From NCBI GenBank assembly GCA_030765065.1, contig CM060990.1, positions 460,000,321-460,064,320 on the forward strand: a stretch of DNA of 64,000 nt, read 5' to 3'. The notes below the pieces were generated by a model that worked only from the letters and a program-made list of their open reading frames with translations, had not been told where the DNA came from and did no database searches. Positions within the stretch are counted from its first letter, which is position 1, and each line of letters opens with the position of its first letter. Source of the stretch: Deroplatys truncata (taxonomy: Eukaryota; Arthropoda; Insecta; Mantodea; Mantidae). The position numbers and the translations under genes are program-made. Positions 1-12,517 of this stretch are shown piece by piece.

Positions 1-2187
1 ATGCATAGTAGGCCTTTCTTATGCACAATGTTTAGTCGTAACTTAAGATAACGCCACTTGATAGTGCAAAGGTCGATTTACTCCTCCCCCTCCTTCCAAA
101 TACATGTCATGCGGGAAGTATCAAAGACAGGCTCGGCGATTGGACATGGCTGCTATACAAAAGAGATAATCTGCTACAAAATCTCAGGGCAAAAGCAGAA
201 TCTATCTAAAAAGGAATTATTGTAAGCAGAAATTGTTTCACTCATAAAAAATATGACATGAAGAGCTTTATGGATATCATTTTTATTAATGACTATGTGG
301 AGAAAATCTACTTACCTGCTACCGTATGCTGGAAAAGCATAGGACTTAAACTAAGTGATCTAACGTTGGACTAACGATACAATACGTGGATTGACAGTTT
401 TAGAAACGTCTGCAACTGGGACCATGCAATGAAGATCATCTGCTTGCATTCATTCAAACATTTGTATCCTGTTTCATGCCCCTGAAATTACTATGAGTCA
501 GTGACGGAAGATGCAAAAATTAGTTCCAAAATTCTTATATATACCCTACTGGAACAGTAGATGCAATCACGGCAAATTGCACCGTCAACCATACAAACCA
601 GAAAGTAGAGTGAAAGCTAAAGAGTAGATGGCAGCCCTCTGCCAGACCTTAGCGAGTGCGATATGGAATTGGCTAACACTGGCGGCGCACTTTTACATAA
701 TACAGCTTCTTCTTATTCCAACCCCTGTAACATCACATTCTACGGCTGTGAATTTAGACTGCAATAATGAAGTCCTCGTAAGCGGGAGGTGGTCTGGCCG
801 GGGAAGGGGCTGCTACGCACATACCACCCCCCTCACGCTACGGAAGGAACAGAGAACTAGCAGGGAGATTCTCGGAAGAAAATAAACACAGGGTGCATCC
901 CTTTTAAAATAACTACTGTTGTTTTCACATTTTCATCGCTGCATGGCAAGTGCAAAAGGCAATCGCTCTAAGGTTAAGGGCGCAGTTAAAGGACTTCAGA
1001 AATGCTGTAATATAATAAACTTCTTGGGGACTGTTACAAATGAAGCATCCTTTAATTAATACCTGTTTATTGCTTCTAGTTCACTGATGTAAATTAAAAT
1101 AATAATTCAAGAGCTCAGGCTGTCACATAGTTCCAGAAGAACAAAGAAAGGTTACAATTACATTCAATAAACTATGCGCCAGTTGTGTAACATATCTTTA
1201 TACTGCATTATGAGAGTTATTACAAAATATGTTTAAATGATAATCCTATTATAAAACCTTTCCGAGGAATTAATTAGCTTACGAGCGAAAAGTAGCCTCT
1301 GTTTTAAACTTCAGATATTCTTTGGCAAGGTTGCTGCATTTATTATTTAACACAGGCAGAATTTTGCGGCACGAAAGACTTCCAAGAATTAAAGATCTTT
1401 TCTGTTCATAAAAAATACGTTTTTAAATCAACGTGAGCGATTTGTTGCGATACATAAACGGCGAGAAGTAGAAGAAGATATATAATTACCACGCATACAT
1501 TTTATCTTTCCACGCATATGTACAGGACCTGAGTTGCTCGATGACAGCTGCGCCACACCGCAATATCCCTAAGGATTGCTGTTATTGTGCGCAGTGTTGA
1601 CGTTCATTTCTGTATTTGTTGCTGTTACTTGAGGCACTGTGTATAGATTTATTATAAAATAAAGAATGTTCATGTACTGTTAACTTTTTAAGAAACACGA
1701 ATCAGCTGTCACACAATTTCATGAGCATGCTCTCTGGTCGACTGTGAAAGAAATTCACAAAAATGCAATAAATACTAAAGTAACACACGAGTAAAAGTAA
1801 CTAACGAAGTTGAGCTGCAACGTGTTAATACAAATCCATTTTAATGTTTTACTTTAGAAACAAATTAAGAACATATTCAAAATAGTCTTTAAAAACAGGT
1901 AAGCAAGTTTTCTGTATTTTGGCAATCTCAGCTGGCATGATGCAAGCACCTTCGCTGTGTACGCCGTCCGCAAACGTGGATTGATAAGATATCTATCTGT
2001 ACGATAGGTATATCTAACTCGAGTGCAGGTCGCTTATCCACACATAATATTGCGTTCAACAGCCTCACAGTCCCACTGTGGTGGACTATACCACTCTGAA
2101 TAAAGACTAATGAGAATGAGAAGAAAGAATGGGTTCAGGGGTAACTGCGAATATATAGAAACGGAAACTTAGGCGACTATTTTGTTT
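1..2187. other. AT-rich sequence without a recognised gene
   Basis: I see no recognisable coding region, RNA gene or repeat here. An 85-codon open frame at 628-885 (+) has no motif I recognise, and nothing suggests it is expressed. Confidence 0.6.

Positions 2188-2233
<46 letters not shown>
2188..2233. repeat. Compound (CA)n(TA)n microsatellite
   Basis: About eleven CA units run directly into about twelve TA units. This is a plain dinucleotide compound microsatellite. Confidence 0.95.
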
Positions 2234-3679
2234 GTTTACATCCAAGACATTTAATTTCAAGGCATGGTATTTTCTAAGCTTCTGGTAGACTAATTCTTTG
2301 CGGTATGCATATTACTTAAACAAGTGCCCTATTCAACGTAGCTAAGGATAGTGAGGAATCTTAAACCTCAGATAAAATGAGAAATGAATGAAAGACTGGA
2401 CTTAGGTGTTTAGAACCATTGTTATTTTCCATTTCAGTTACAGTCTGAAAATATTTGCTTCTAAAACCAAGTGATAAGCCGCTGAAAGTTTTCCCTGTGA
2501 GTTTTAAATTTGCAATTCTCACATGAGGTAAAACAGGTTACGCCATATTAAAATAAAGAAAATGTAATAATGTGCATCGAACTCTAAATGTGGCAAATGC
2601 CTGAATATCGATATAAATTAAATCTTTTGGAGCATTCTTGCAAAAGAATGCTATCATTTAGGAACATAAACATGTTTTCTAGTGACGCATGTTATTTTGC
2701 ATATTCTATAATCCTTATTAAACCTCCAAACCGCTGCTGGACTCCTGCTAAGACAAAATTCCTCTCCACAAAACCGAAAATAGGATTTGTACCGTGGAAA
2801 ATTCAACCACTGTTATGATTTTTAACACATACAAATTTTCACTTTAAGCCTGTAGGTCAGATATTTAATTCTCCCCCTGTTGATATGGTAGCGCTGCTGC
2901 CTGCCGAGTGAGAGACACTGGGTACTGGCATAGTGAGTAATCTTGAACGGGTAGCACTCAGCCTTGTGAAATCCTCCATGACCAGTTTAGGAGCTACTGT
3001 ATTGAAAAGCAGTGACTCTCTAACTTGAAGATCGAGCATGAGTAGTATGGGAACTTGGCACGCTGACCACTTGCCATCCTATTGCCCTAAGCCCATAATG
3101 GCCTTTGCGGAAGGCCTTGTTCCGCCTGTGTTATTGTGCCACAGTGAGGAAGGCAAACTTTAAGCACATGGGAATTTGTTTTCAAATTTAAGCTACAGCA
3201 TCTTATTGACCCTAAATTCTCGCAGTTATAGCTCCCACACTATTTATTAAGCGTCTTACAAACTCGTGATGTTTCATGATACTTGGTACATGCTATAAAG
3301 TTGGATTTGCAATCATGGCATTGCATATGTCGCATCATACTCAGTAAGCAGGAAAGTTTAAAGTTGTGTGTATACCATCTATATATAGCAAATGAACATC
3401 TTGAGAACTGTAAACTGTTGTGTTGATGTGGTCGTATTTTGTCACCATCTGGTGGTGAGAAGTGAACGACAACACGATATCAACAAGTGACATTGGGTAT
3501 ACATAATCCGAACATCAGCATTTATAAAAGTTTAATGATAATGATGTTAGAAATCAAAACCAGAAAGTAATGTCCCCGGTAGAGCAAGTGAAAACGGTTG
3601 CGTGTTTAGCAAAACCAGTCAACAGGAGAGATGTACTACGTTTAGCCTATGTACTTGTAATCGCCAGACACACTTTTGG
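2234..3679. other. Unassigned sequence
   Basis: No gene or repeat is recognised. Short open frames (2588-2818 +, 2857-3039 -) have no recognisable motif. Confidence 0.55.
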
Positions 3680-3905
3680 TATGTTAACCCCTTCGCTGCT
3701 AACTCGTAGATTTTCGGTCATCAGTCCCAGCTGTGTTTGGTTTTCCCTGTTTACTTAATATAGTGCCCATGTTTATAATTCTTAGGCGGAATATTTCCTT
3801 TCCAAATTTCCTTTCCCAATTATGTCATTTATTTCATTTCATATTAACACCACCTGTGGTGCCGTGTGAAGTAAGAGCGGGCGTTAAACCCTATCAAAAA
3901 TATTT
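3680..3905 (+). repeat. Degenerate SINE-D copy
   Basis: The segment 3785-3900 carries the SINE-D body seen better at 58171-58445: TTTCCTTTCC, then TTTCCTTTCCCA, an ATCATTTCATTTCAT-like stretch, and the 3' signature GCGGGCGTTAAACC (compare ACGGGCGTTACGTTAATCAC at 58.4 kb). A GGTCATCAGTCCCAGC sequence near 3717 may be a decayed B box. No target duplication was found. Confidence 0.6.
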
Positions 3906-4584
3906 ACGAGTATAATTACGCACTATATCCAGGTACACATTTCTGGTTTCTTTTACACTTCTGATAAGTCTGCTAGCTCTATTCAGTTCTGAAATGAATC
4001 CCATTGGCTTTCTGTGAATGCAGGGCGGAAAATGCGGATCATGTACTGCTGTTATATAAGTATGTGGCCTACAATTTCGCGCTCGGGCGGAAATCATTCA
4101 GGCTAAGAGGAACAATGTCGGCATAGTTCAGTCAGCACCGCGCGGTCGATGGTTCCACGAAGTATATGACAGTATGAAGATTAATAGAAAATTTCACAAC
4201 GGACGAATCCGTAGAGTGATAAACTGAATAAAATGCTTATGTCTTAATAGCAAATCTTGCCTCAAGCACTGGACAAGACAAGACAAAATAAAAAGCTATT
4301 TTAAGAGTAGTAAACAAATGATTACGATTTGTTATTGTTGCTCTGCATAATGCATGTAATTTGGAGGATAAGGGAGAAAGGAGAGCATTAATGAAAGAGA
4401 CGCGGGAGATATCTTGCAATCTCACCTCAGCAGAGCTTGCAGTTAGCCCCACGGCCTCTGTTTAGCATTGAGTCGGAGGATGAGACTATAAGAAGGATGG
4501 AACATGGTGTAATAAAGATGGGGTAGAAAAGACACAATGGACTTGTTAACGCAATTATACAGGCCTCCTCTGCTCACACCCACC
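3906..4584. other. Unassigned sequence
   Basis: No gene or repeat is recognised between the SINE-D remnant and the TTCC microsatellite. Confidence 0.55.
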
Positions 4585-4621
4585 CTTTCCTTCTTTCCTT
4601 CCTTCCTTCCTTCCTGCCTGC
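4585..4621. repeat. (TTCC)n microsatellite
   Basis: Imperfect tetranucleotide tract of CTTTCC/TTCC units, ending in CTGCCTGCC. Confidence 0.85.
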
Positions 4622-5719
4622 CGTCCCGTTTCCGACGAACAGTGTTCCTCTCTCGACTAAGGCACATGTCTAACGTCAAGATTAAATTCATGTTCTCCGA
4701 GACAGTCCCCTAGATTAACTCATTTTTCAAGCAGAAATTAGGATCTCGAAGTGTTTGCATTTTGGATGCCGCGCTCTTTCTTTTCTCTTTCTGTCGCGAA
4801 GATGGCCCTTTCTTACAATTTCTCTCCATCTTCCGCCTAACACTGGTAGGGGCCCTCTTGGCATTTCGTCTTATAGTTAATGAAATTTTTATAATGCAAA
4901 TAATGTTTCATCTGTTCCCATTCAGCCGTGGTACTGCGATTCGATTACGCTGGGTTTCTCTCCTCTCCTTTCTCCTACTGTAATTTGGTAGAACGTCGCA
5001 TTTGTCAAAACATCCGTCATGATTTCATTTTTACTTCGTTACGCTTGGTAAAAAGAAAAGGGAACCTTAATGGCGAAGGCTAAGTTAGTAACAATTAAGA
5101 AACCTTGTTATGGCTACTGCTGCTCGGGGCGAATGCATCAAGAGCAGGGATTTTTGAGCCTGTATTAAGGCCATAATAAAATGCACTAACAACGTATGCC
5201 TTAGAGTGCAACCATACTTAATGTATAAAACTCTTACCGACTGAACTCTAAAGGTATTAAATTAAAGGATATACAAACCATCTGGATATACAGAATGGAA
5301 GGTGGCCTATGATCATCCGTGAATAGGATGACTCTTTGTAATCAACAGAACAAAAAATCTTAGTGCCGTTTTGCTGCTTTTAAAGAGGTTTTGAGGAAAA
5401 AAAAGGAAAATTGCTTAATATTAACTCCATTTCAAATAAAGATTTTACGAAGCTTCTATACTTTTTCAAATATTCCTCAGAGGAGATTGAAAGATAAACA
5501 TTTTCTGCATGTTTAAATACATTTTGAATTAAAACAATTCGCACGCTTACTATTATTATAAGCTTTCGAAATTTGTCTCGGTTGAATCTAAATTGTTAGT
5601 CACGAGACTACACATGACAACACTGTGAGATCAAAAGAAACGCACATCAGCTGTTTGTTTATAAAGAAGTGCACTTCAACTGTTGTTTATTGCGCTTATG
5701 GCTTGTTTTCGAAACAGCG
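4622..5719. other. Unassigned sequence
   Basis: No gene is recognised. The 5' part and left terminus of the mariner-like element that follows could lie in this stretch, but I could not find them. Confidence 0.5.
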
Positions 5720-6325
5720 GATTGTCAGTTAGAAGAAGAAATCCTTTACTTGGTAGAAGAAGATCCTGGAAGCAGCAGCTGTGGTATAGCTCGCGCTTTC
5801 GGCCTATCACATTGGACTGTTTTGAGAACATTAAAAGAAGGATTGCTACGCCCTTATCATACTCCATGGGTCCAGCATCTTTCTAAAGCGGATTATGCAC
5901 CAAGAGTAGCATTTTCCGAATGGTTTCTTCAACAAGGAGGGGACTTTACCCTCAACATTTTTGCAATGGATGAAACAGCGTTTAACAGAAATGGAGTAAT
6001 TACCATAATGCACACACCTGGGCTTACAACAATCCACACACAATAAGACAAGACAGCTTTCAGCACAGATTTTCTGTAAATGTTTGGGAAGGAAACATAG
6101 AAAACACATTAATCGGTCCGTGGATTCTTCCTCAGGCTTTAACAGGAGCCATCTATCTCCAATTTCTTCAAGCAACGTTACCAGTTCTGCTCGAGGATGT
6201 TCCCCTGGCAGTAAGAAACAATATGTGGCTACTATATCACGACGCACCTCCGCACGTAGTAAGTAGGGGCGTATGTGGCCATCTACACAACACCTACGTA
6301 GAACGCTGGAACGCTCGGAATGGAC

Positions 6326-6334
6326 CAATATGAT
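6326..6334. repeat. Target-site duplication of SINE-B, left copy
   Basis: CAATATGAT here is repeated exactly at 6577-6585. Both copies lie at the point where the transposase relic is split. Confidence 0.9.
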
Positions 6335-6576
6335 TAAATTGGGCTTTTTATTTATGAACGCTCATTAGCTGCTGTGGTCCCTAGCACCCCATTCTGTATT
6401 AGGGTGAAAGAGCGGTAATTTTTCTCAGAGGCCTCTTCAGACTTGAGGTTCTTTTACGTGCCGTAAATCTACGATACGGAACCACCGGCTTTACTTCCCT
6501 TACGAAGGAAGCCATGCCAAAGAGTATTACGCCCGAAAAAGTCCATCGCCCTCTGCAGGGTTTGAACCCGCGAGAG
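6335..6576 (-). repeat. SINE-B, 5'-truncated, inside the transposase relic
   Basis: On the minus strand this reads a B-box-like GGTTCAAACCC, then GCAGAGGGCGATGGAC, GGGCGTAATAC, GGAAGCATGGCTTCCTT-like sequence, ACGTAAAAGAACCTCAAG, GCCTCTGAG and the 3' end CATAAATAAAAA. The same order appears at 50467-50751 (+). The copy starts close to the B box, so the A-box half of the tRNA-derived head is missing. It sits between two exact 9-bp copies of CAATATGAT, which shows retroposition into the mariner-like relic. Confidence 0.92.
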
Positions 6577-6585
6577 CAATATGAT
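6577..6585. repeat. Target-site duplication of SINE-B, right copy
   Basis: Second CAATATGAT copy. The transposase similarity (WPPRSPDL) resumes directly after it. Confidence 0.9.
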
Positions 6586-6819
6586 GGCCACCAAGATCGC
6601 CAGATCTAAATCTAATCCATTGTTTTCTCTGGGGAGATAAAAAACTCGCGTATACATTACAGAAGTGGAAACGTTGCAAGAAAGAGTACTTCGAGCAGCG
6701 TAGGAATTAAAAGAACAACCCGGACGTACTTCGTAGAGTGCAGCAGAATTGGGGAAAACATTGCGAAGCATGTATGTTGGCGAGGGTTGCACGTTTTGAA
6801 CAATTTTTCTAAACATTAA

Positions 6820-8269
6820 AAATAATTTCTCACTGATTTTCAGTTCTTGTCTTGCTTAATTATTCATAGAGTTTTATAATTCACAATGAAAGTAAGGATA
6901 ATCTTGTAACTTGGGCTTCTCAAGCTTTTATTTACCTTTATAAATAAATATTCTTATTAATAATTTACTTCCTCAGTTCTATATTCCGTATGATCTTTAG
7001 GTTACGTTACAATCATGTGTAGTTTTCCGTTTATTTGTATACCGGAAGTGTTTATTTGTTTGTTGCCATAGCAGTAGATGCTGAAGAATTAAAAGTTAAA
7101 CCTGTTGAATTTGCTGTGTTGCAATATTTCGCGAAATAAAATAGTAATTATCTCAAAAAGGAAAGCTTTATGGAAAATGTTTATTAAGGAAAAACACTCC
7201 AAACAACGTGCTTTTTCATAGCTTAAAGGGTCGATAATAGGTCACCTTTCACCCTGTATAATTGGTACTTTAAAAGCTTTAATTTCGTTTAACATACTTG
7301 AAAATTTAACTCTTTTGCTGCTACATACTTAGGATACCCAGCCACCGCGTGCTGCTGATTAGGCCGCCTCGATTCTTTTTCTCTCAATGAGGAATGCTTT
7401 CCAAAACATTTGAGACGACTGGCTTTCATTAATTGTTTGCTTTGCATCTGTTGCGCGGGGCTCGACCCGTTAGTCCCACTCTGCATTCTAAGAAATCAAA
7501 TGGGAATTATGTTATCTTTGAGCAGAACTAACAAACTTCTTCGAAAATATAAAGGACGCATGCGATACCAATATAACATGCATGTAAACATTGGCACTTC
7601 GTTGTGTGAATTGCGAAATCTAAAATCGTAACCGCATACAAAATTAAAGCAAAAAGTGGGTCAAACACGGACACACAGATGATTCAAAAGACAGACAGTG
7701 CATCCCAAAGCACACAGATGGTGTCGTGAGGAAAAAAACTAAACGAACCCCAGAGGACAACACGGATGTATATATATGTGTACTTTCATCGACAGCGTAT
7801 AGTTATTTCCAAATAGTAAGCGAATCACCTGTTTCAATGTCCGTATGTCGTTATGGGTTCAGTATGTCGTTATGGGTTAATAATTAACCGTTAAATTATT
7901 TAAGTTACTTTAGTTTTATAGGCACCCAGCAAATATTTATAACTCATAGCAAATTTTAAAGCGGCGACCGTCAACATCGATATATTCAGTACAAAGGTGC
8001 ATGGCCCGAAACGCGCTCGGTAATATACATGGCGACTATTGTGAAACGAGAGAGGCAGCTAGAACCCTGCCACTTCCTTCTTAGTTTCTATGGGACTTCA
8101 TTCACAAATGACTCGAAATATCCCCCAGGGAAAGATTCAGCGGCTTGAAAGCCACAAGTGCGCTTGGACAAGGGTAGGAGCCTCTATTTGGGTATATGTT
8201 GTCCAGATCAGCAAAATGGACAGTCCCTCCGCGTGTTGCAGCCACATCGTTTCGCCGAGAACTTGGACT
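6820..8269. other. Mariner-like 3' flank and unassigned sequence
   Basis: The sequence CACCCTGTATA at 7252-7262 looks like the right terminus of the mariner-like relic, since DUF4817-type elements commonly end in CACCCTGTA next to a TA target. Its left partner was not found. A 19-20 bp direct duplication of GTATGTCGTTATGGGTT lies at 7842-7880. The rest holds no recognised gene. Confidence 0.5.
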
Positions 8270-8282
8270 ACGGACCCCACAA
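8270..8282. repeat. Possible target duplication of SINE-A, left
   Basis: ACGGACCCCACAA here resembles ACGCGCCCACAA at 8850-8861, on the two sides of the SINE. The match is imperfect. Confidence 0.5.
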
Positions 8283-8849
8283 CCGAGCGAGTTGGCTCAT
8301 CGGCAACGTGTGAAGCTCGCATTCGGAAGGTCCCGTGTTCGATTCCAGGCGATCCCACATTCTGGCCATGGGTTTTTCTGGTTTCTCCGGGTCGGGAGAC
8401 GAATGCTGGGGTGGTTCCTCCGCTACCACGACTTTCCTGTCCATCATTTCCTTCATCGTCAGCTGTTTCAGGGTTGTAAGACCAAGCGATAGTGTTCGGT
8501 GTGTTGCGACTGGACGGTGGAGGTGCGCTTTGTGAAAGTTTTTCCCTGGTGTCGGTCGGATTGCTCACGGATTTATCCTCCGAGTGCTCATGGAGCACGC
8601 TCCCCATACAGGGACCCCGGGGGTTTGGGGTTAGTGGGCGGGCTTGAGCGGCGCGGATTCGTTCAATCTGGAAACGTTAGGGATCGCGTCAATACTTGCG
8701 CACGTCGTCTCGATTTGGTCGGCCTTCGGGTCTTTCCCTTATCCTCCCACCCAGAGGTCGTGTTCGAAGCACAAAGAGGCACATTGTCCTATATCCGGTG
8801 CTCTGGCCCAGTTTAAGGGGCTCCTCTGTGATATTTACCTTTACCTTTT
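8283..8849 (+). repeat. SINE-A, near full length (about 567 bp)
   Basis: This is a tRNA-derived retroposon. The head begins CCGAGCGAGTTGGCTCATCG, has CTCGCATTCGGAAGGT in the middle and a B box GTTCGATTCC near 8338. The body has GACGAATGCTGGGGTGGTTC, TTTCAGGGTTGTAAGACCA, GTTCAATCTGGAAACGTTAG and CTTCGGGTCTTTCCC. The 3' end is a short repeat, TTTACCTTTACC, rather than poly(A). Copies with the same plan lie at 59460-60033, 54946-55460 and 53415-53960 (-). The open frames across it on both strands are artefacts of its GC-rich sequence. Confidence 0.92.
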
Positions 8850-8861
8850 ACGCGCCCACAA

Positions 8862-9403
8862 TTCTAGCAGCACATCTGGAGTGAGCTATAAGTAACGTTG
8901 TGTTGAAACGTCAAGGAAACCAGCAGTATTTTGCGAAAAGTGGTGTACGTTCATCCAATGAATCGTTCTAGACTTATTAGAGCTTAAGGCTAGAAGTTCT
9001 AACCACTGGTTTTTATTTCAAATTGCTCATTTTAGTCTACTCTGCAATCTGTCTATTCCAAGAGATGGTTATATACACTGCACCTATCAGTGGCGTAGCC
9101 TGATTATCAGACTCGGGTATGTAATTCGACGTATATTGTAAAATTCATTAGAATGTGACCCAAACTAAACAGAATTGTTCATATCAGCATATTTAATCTC
9201 AGTTGCGTAGTTTAAACAAGATGTTCATTATACAATTTAAAATTATTGCCTAGTAAATTCATTAATGCATGCTTGGTACACTGGAAGGTAGCTTAATAAA
9301 CATAATTTAGGATCATGATGTTATCATTATGTTATTATTTTTATTTTAACAAGAAAAGTTAATAATACAGACAGCATGATTCAAGAGAAAACCTCTTTTT
9401 CTG
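8862..9403. other. Unassigned AT-rich sequence
   Basis: No gene or repeat is recognised. It is next to the truncated C-terminal end of the minus-strand hAT relic. Confidence 0.5.
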
Positions 9404-9824
9404 TCAGAGCTTACATCTGTAAAGCAAATAAATCTCTCCAACATTTCCGTCAATAGTTATGTCTCGTAAAACAGTAGAGAGTTGCTGTTTACTACTTATG
9501 TCAGTAGTTTCATCTAATATCAGTGAACCAAAGAAAGTAACAGAAACGTCATGACGGCACTCACACTTGAAATTCTCGATAGCAGGTGAAGTTGCACGAA
9601 AAACAGTCAATTTTCCAATCTTCTTGCAGAGAGGTATCATATGCTGCTAATCCATTTAAATAATCAATGTAGTTTGAAGGCCTTCCTTTCTCATTGTGAC
9701 CACGAAGAGCAAGTACTTGTTTTCCTAAAAAGCATACGGCCCGTACAAAGTGAGAAAGTAAACCTCTATTCTTTTTCACTTCACTGTTACGCTGTTCGAC
9801 TGAGAGCTTATACTGACTATTCAA
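9404..9824 (-). pseudogene. hAT transposase fragment (ZMYM1-like, DUF4371)
   Basis: The minus strand encodes a fragment of the hAT-superfamily transposase often annotated as zinc finger MYM-type protein 1-like. The first frame (9824 down to about 9625) contains KKNRGLLSHFVRAVCFLGKQ and LALRGHNEKGRPSNYIDYLN, matching the family pattern of NR-(I/L)L-AVCFL-KQ-LAFRGH. After a frame change near 9625 the second frame contains ATSPAIENF, then SLILDETTDISSKQQLSTVL, where the Asp of LDET corresponds to the first catalytic Asp of hAT enzymes. It ends with DGNVGEIYL. The zinc-finger N-terminus, the remaining catalytic residues and the C-terminal dimerisation domain are absent. It is a dead fragment of roughly 140 codons, and I saw no terminal inverted repeats or 8-bp target duplication. 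Confidence 0.88.
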
Positions 9825-12483
9825 TGAAAATCGTATTCTGGGAGTTTTCCCGAGGATTTTTAGTTGTTTTTCACATATTTCATGATTACAAGAGTATTTT
9901 TGTTTTTTTGTTGCCTAATAAATGTTATTTAAATCTTCATAACCGCTGGAATTCCAGATACACTTTTCATTTGAAAAAAAAAAGACATGACCAACAAAAC
10001 AGTCTGTTTAAGATTTTAAAACCAAACAGCCATGGCTCACTTTCATAAACTTTGATGTTGAAATGCCTTACACATTTTTAAATGTTAGTTGTAATATTGA
10101 TTGCGGGCTTTGAAGGAGCTGTTTTATATAATTATATCTTCCTTTTCAGGGAAATTTAATGACTGAAAGTTTCTTAGCTTGAGTTTGCCGATCACACAAC
10201 AGTTTATTTCCACACACGATAGGGCTTTAGGGTGCAATTATATTGCTTATCATCTAAGATCCCCGTGTTGGAAATCTTAAAATTCGTGTCATGCTAATGG
10301 CAAGGTAACTTGGACAGTGCTAAGCACTTGCACATTCTCTGCAGTTTCTGAATAGTCTATGTTTTTGTCTGAAACCTAATTTTGGACAGTCTTGTTTGCG
10401 TTTATGATTTGCTTCACATATGATGTGCTTCTCTGAAAATGCTATCATTAATACTCTTGTGGAAATCATAGCAAGCGCGCTATCATCGACGACCAGCAAG
10501 CCTTCGCTCTACGATGACACAAAATAATCGAAGAAAATGAATGCCCCTTCTTCACCGCTCCAACAATCTTCACAGCAGCGGCTTCAGTATTGAGTTGACA
10601 CCAGTATATCAGTTTCCCGTGAAGCATGTTTCAGCGCTGCAACGTTCCAGTGTGGCTGAGCACAAAAGAGCAACAGCAATGTGCACTGTGATTCCAGTAA
10701 AAATGATAATATCGCGCTTTAGATTCTAACATGACACGACTCCGGGTCTTTAAATAAGATGGTTTACTTACAAGAAATAAGTAAGAAAAGATTATGGAAG
10801 AAGTAGCATTTAGCTCTAAACAACTTATCTAGTCTTTAAACAGTTTCGCCAATTTAGTATCTGTTTTGAATTATTATGTTTTAATTTTTGAAAAAAGTAC
10901 TTTTACAAAAACATAATATTTATTGATTTTTGGACAAAGTAAAACAAAAACGTAAATTAAAACCCAGGTACAAACCATTATAGAAATGAAATCATTTGCA
11001 AGCGTTTTGTGCAGTTTTCTTTTCTCTTTCAAAAATGTAAGGCTAAGACGAAACCGTATTATCAGTGAGTTGCCTCAAACTGCTAAGCCATTGTATTACT
11101 TACAAACTGTTAATTCTTTAGACAGCCGTAAATTACAGATGAATTATTGTATTTCAATACATCCAAAGGAATCTCAACTTGATTAGTTAGTCTTCAGCTC
11201 ACTTGTTAAAGAAATTCGATAAAATCAAATCCCAGAGAAGGAATTCTACATGTTTGAAACCACGCATAAGGTTATTCCACCAGCAAGGGAGTTGGAGGAG
11301 GCATTTACAGTCTGAAACCTATGTTTGAGTACTCCTCGCTTCCTCAAAAGCTCCTATATTTCATTTTCATCATCGCCTTTCTTTAAAGCTCTGCTACCGC
11401 GTAGCCACCCATCAAACTGATTTTAATATAATGCCAAAGAAGATTCGAGGAGCAGTAATGTCGAAGTGGCAGCAATGTTAAAACGATTACCTTGTTTAAT
11501 ATTCATTTGGTTCGAATTCTTGAATACTAAGTTGAGAAAACCCCTGCAGTGAGGGGCTTGGTTAACACGACAAAGGAGATAGAGAAGCTATCTTGATGGA
11601 GCTTAACCAAAATAACTTATGCCCTCCAAGTATAGCAGCTTTTAGCGATTTGCTTCTTCAAGATTTTCAACAACTTTGCAAGTCGGATATCCTCCTCCTC
11701 TTTCCAACACTCCTCAGTGTAAACTTCGGAATCTTACAACTTGTATTATTTTACAAGTTTCTGTTTGCTTTCTTTGCTTGTACATATTTACCTGCCTTTC
11801 AAGAATTAACAATCTCTAATGTGGTACAATATAAACAATAAGTTAAGTGGTGTACAGTTAATGTGGAGGTTCAACGAGGTGTAGCGATAACACGAAATAA
11901 GACAGACTCTAATGTACTTCGGAAGTAGAAAGAGCAACCTTTGTAGTGTGGCGTGATAATGAATAACATGAAAAATATTTAAAGCGCACTGCTGTGATGT
12001 ACCCGTATTAAATAAATTATTTAAATTGTTGGTATCGTAATTGTTGAGAGCAGATATAAGTAATTAAATAAAGAAATGACAGTGAGCTAAAGAAATAATC
12101 GCAATAATTTCCGTATATTAAATCAACGTATAATGTAATAAGCTTCAGTTGAAAGATTTTGTCCGGAAAGACGAAGATAATTAGGAAGTCAGATTAGCGA
12201 AAGTCATTAGTATCAGCCAAAGTAGTGAAAGCATTCGCATAAAGATTCTGGGAATTCAGTTAGGTTATAAGCTCAGTACGTTTGCAGGATCACGTAGGCA
12301 GAATTCTGGAAAACAGAAAGGCACTTAGATTCTGAGATTTTAACCAAGCCCCATGGTAACAAAGTTAAGAGACGCACTTAGGATTTTAAGTATTGGCTGC
12401 GCTTGAAAAATGACGTTGGTGGGGAATAATGAAGTAGACGGCGCTAAAAGAAATAAAGGCGTGCAATTTTATATAAGAGAGTT
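9825..12483. other. Unassigned AT-rich sequence
   Basis: The part nearest the hAT relic may be its non-coding or heavily decayed N-terminal sequence. A small hairpin (CCCCTGCAGTGAGGGG) lies near 11541-11556. No gene is recognised; the open frame at 9641-10048 (+) is antisense to the hAT fragment in its first part. Confidence 0.5.

Positions 12484-12514
<31 letters not shown>
12484..12514. repeat. (CT)n microsatellite
   Basis: Uninterrupted CT dinucleotide tract of about 31 bp. Confidence 0.95.

Positions 12515-12517
<3 letters not shown>

Larger units (their letters stand above)
5720..6819 (+). pseudogene. Decayed mariner-like (DUF4817-type) transposase
   Basis: This is a relic of a DDE transposase of the IS630/Tc1/mariner superfamily. 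The N-terminal helix-turn-helix region is missing. Recognisable blocks in order are a second HTH-like segment (EEDPGSSSCGIARAFGLSHW), AFSEWFLQQ, MDET with the first catalytic Asp at 5969-5971, HRFSVNVWEGNI, IGPWILPQALTGAIYLQFLQ, LLEDVPLAVRNNMW and YHDAPPHV with the second Asp at 6241-6243. After a SINE the copy resumes with WPPRSPDLNLIHCFLWGD. A reading-frame break lies near 6000. A stop (TGA 6331-6333) falls where the family usually has a sense codon. The family motif LDFFLWG reads IHCFLWG, so the third acidic residue is lost (CAT at 6618-6620). The C-terminal part contains more stops and ends near 6819. SINE-B interrupts it at 6335-6576. It cannot encode an active enzyme. Confidence 0.9.

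Noticed and set aside
5846-6328. 160-codon minus-strand frame
   Set aside because: It is antisense to the mariner-like transposase relic.
7440-7500. Minus-strand GGGTCGAGCCCC as a tRNA or SINE B box
   Set aside because: No A box was found at a fitting distance and no SINE body follows.
8137-8607. 156-codon minus-strand frame and overlapping plus frames
   Set aside because: They lie across SINE-A. The same frames are broken in the other copies, so this is GC-rich SINE sequence without coding function.
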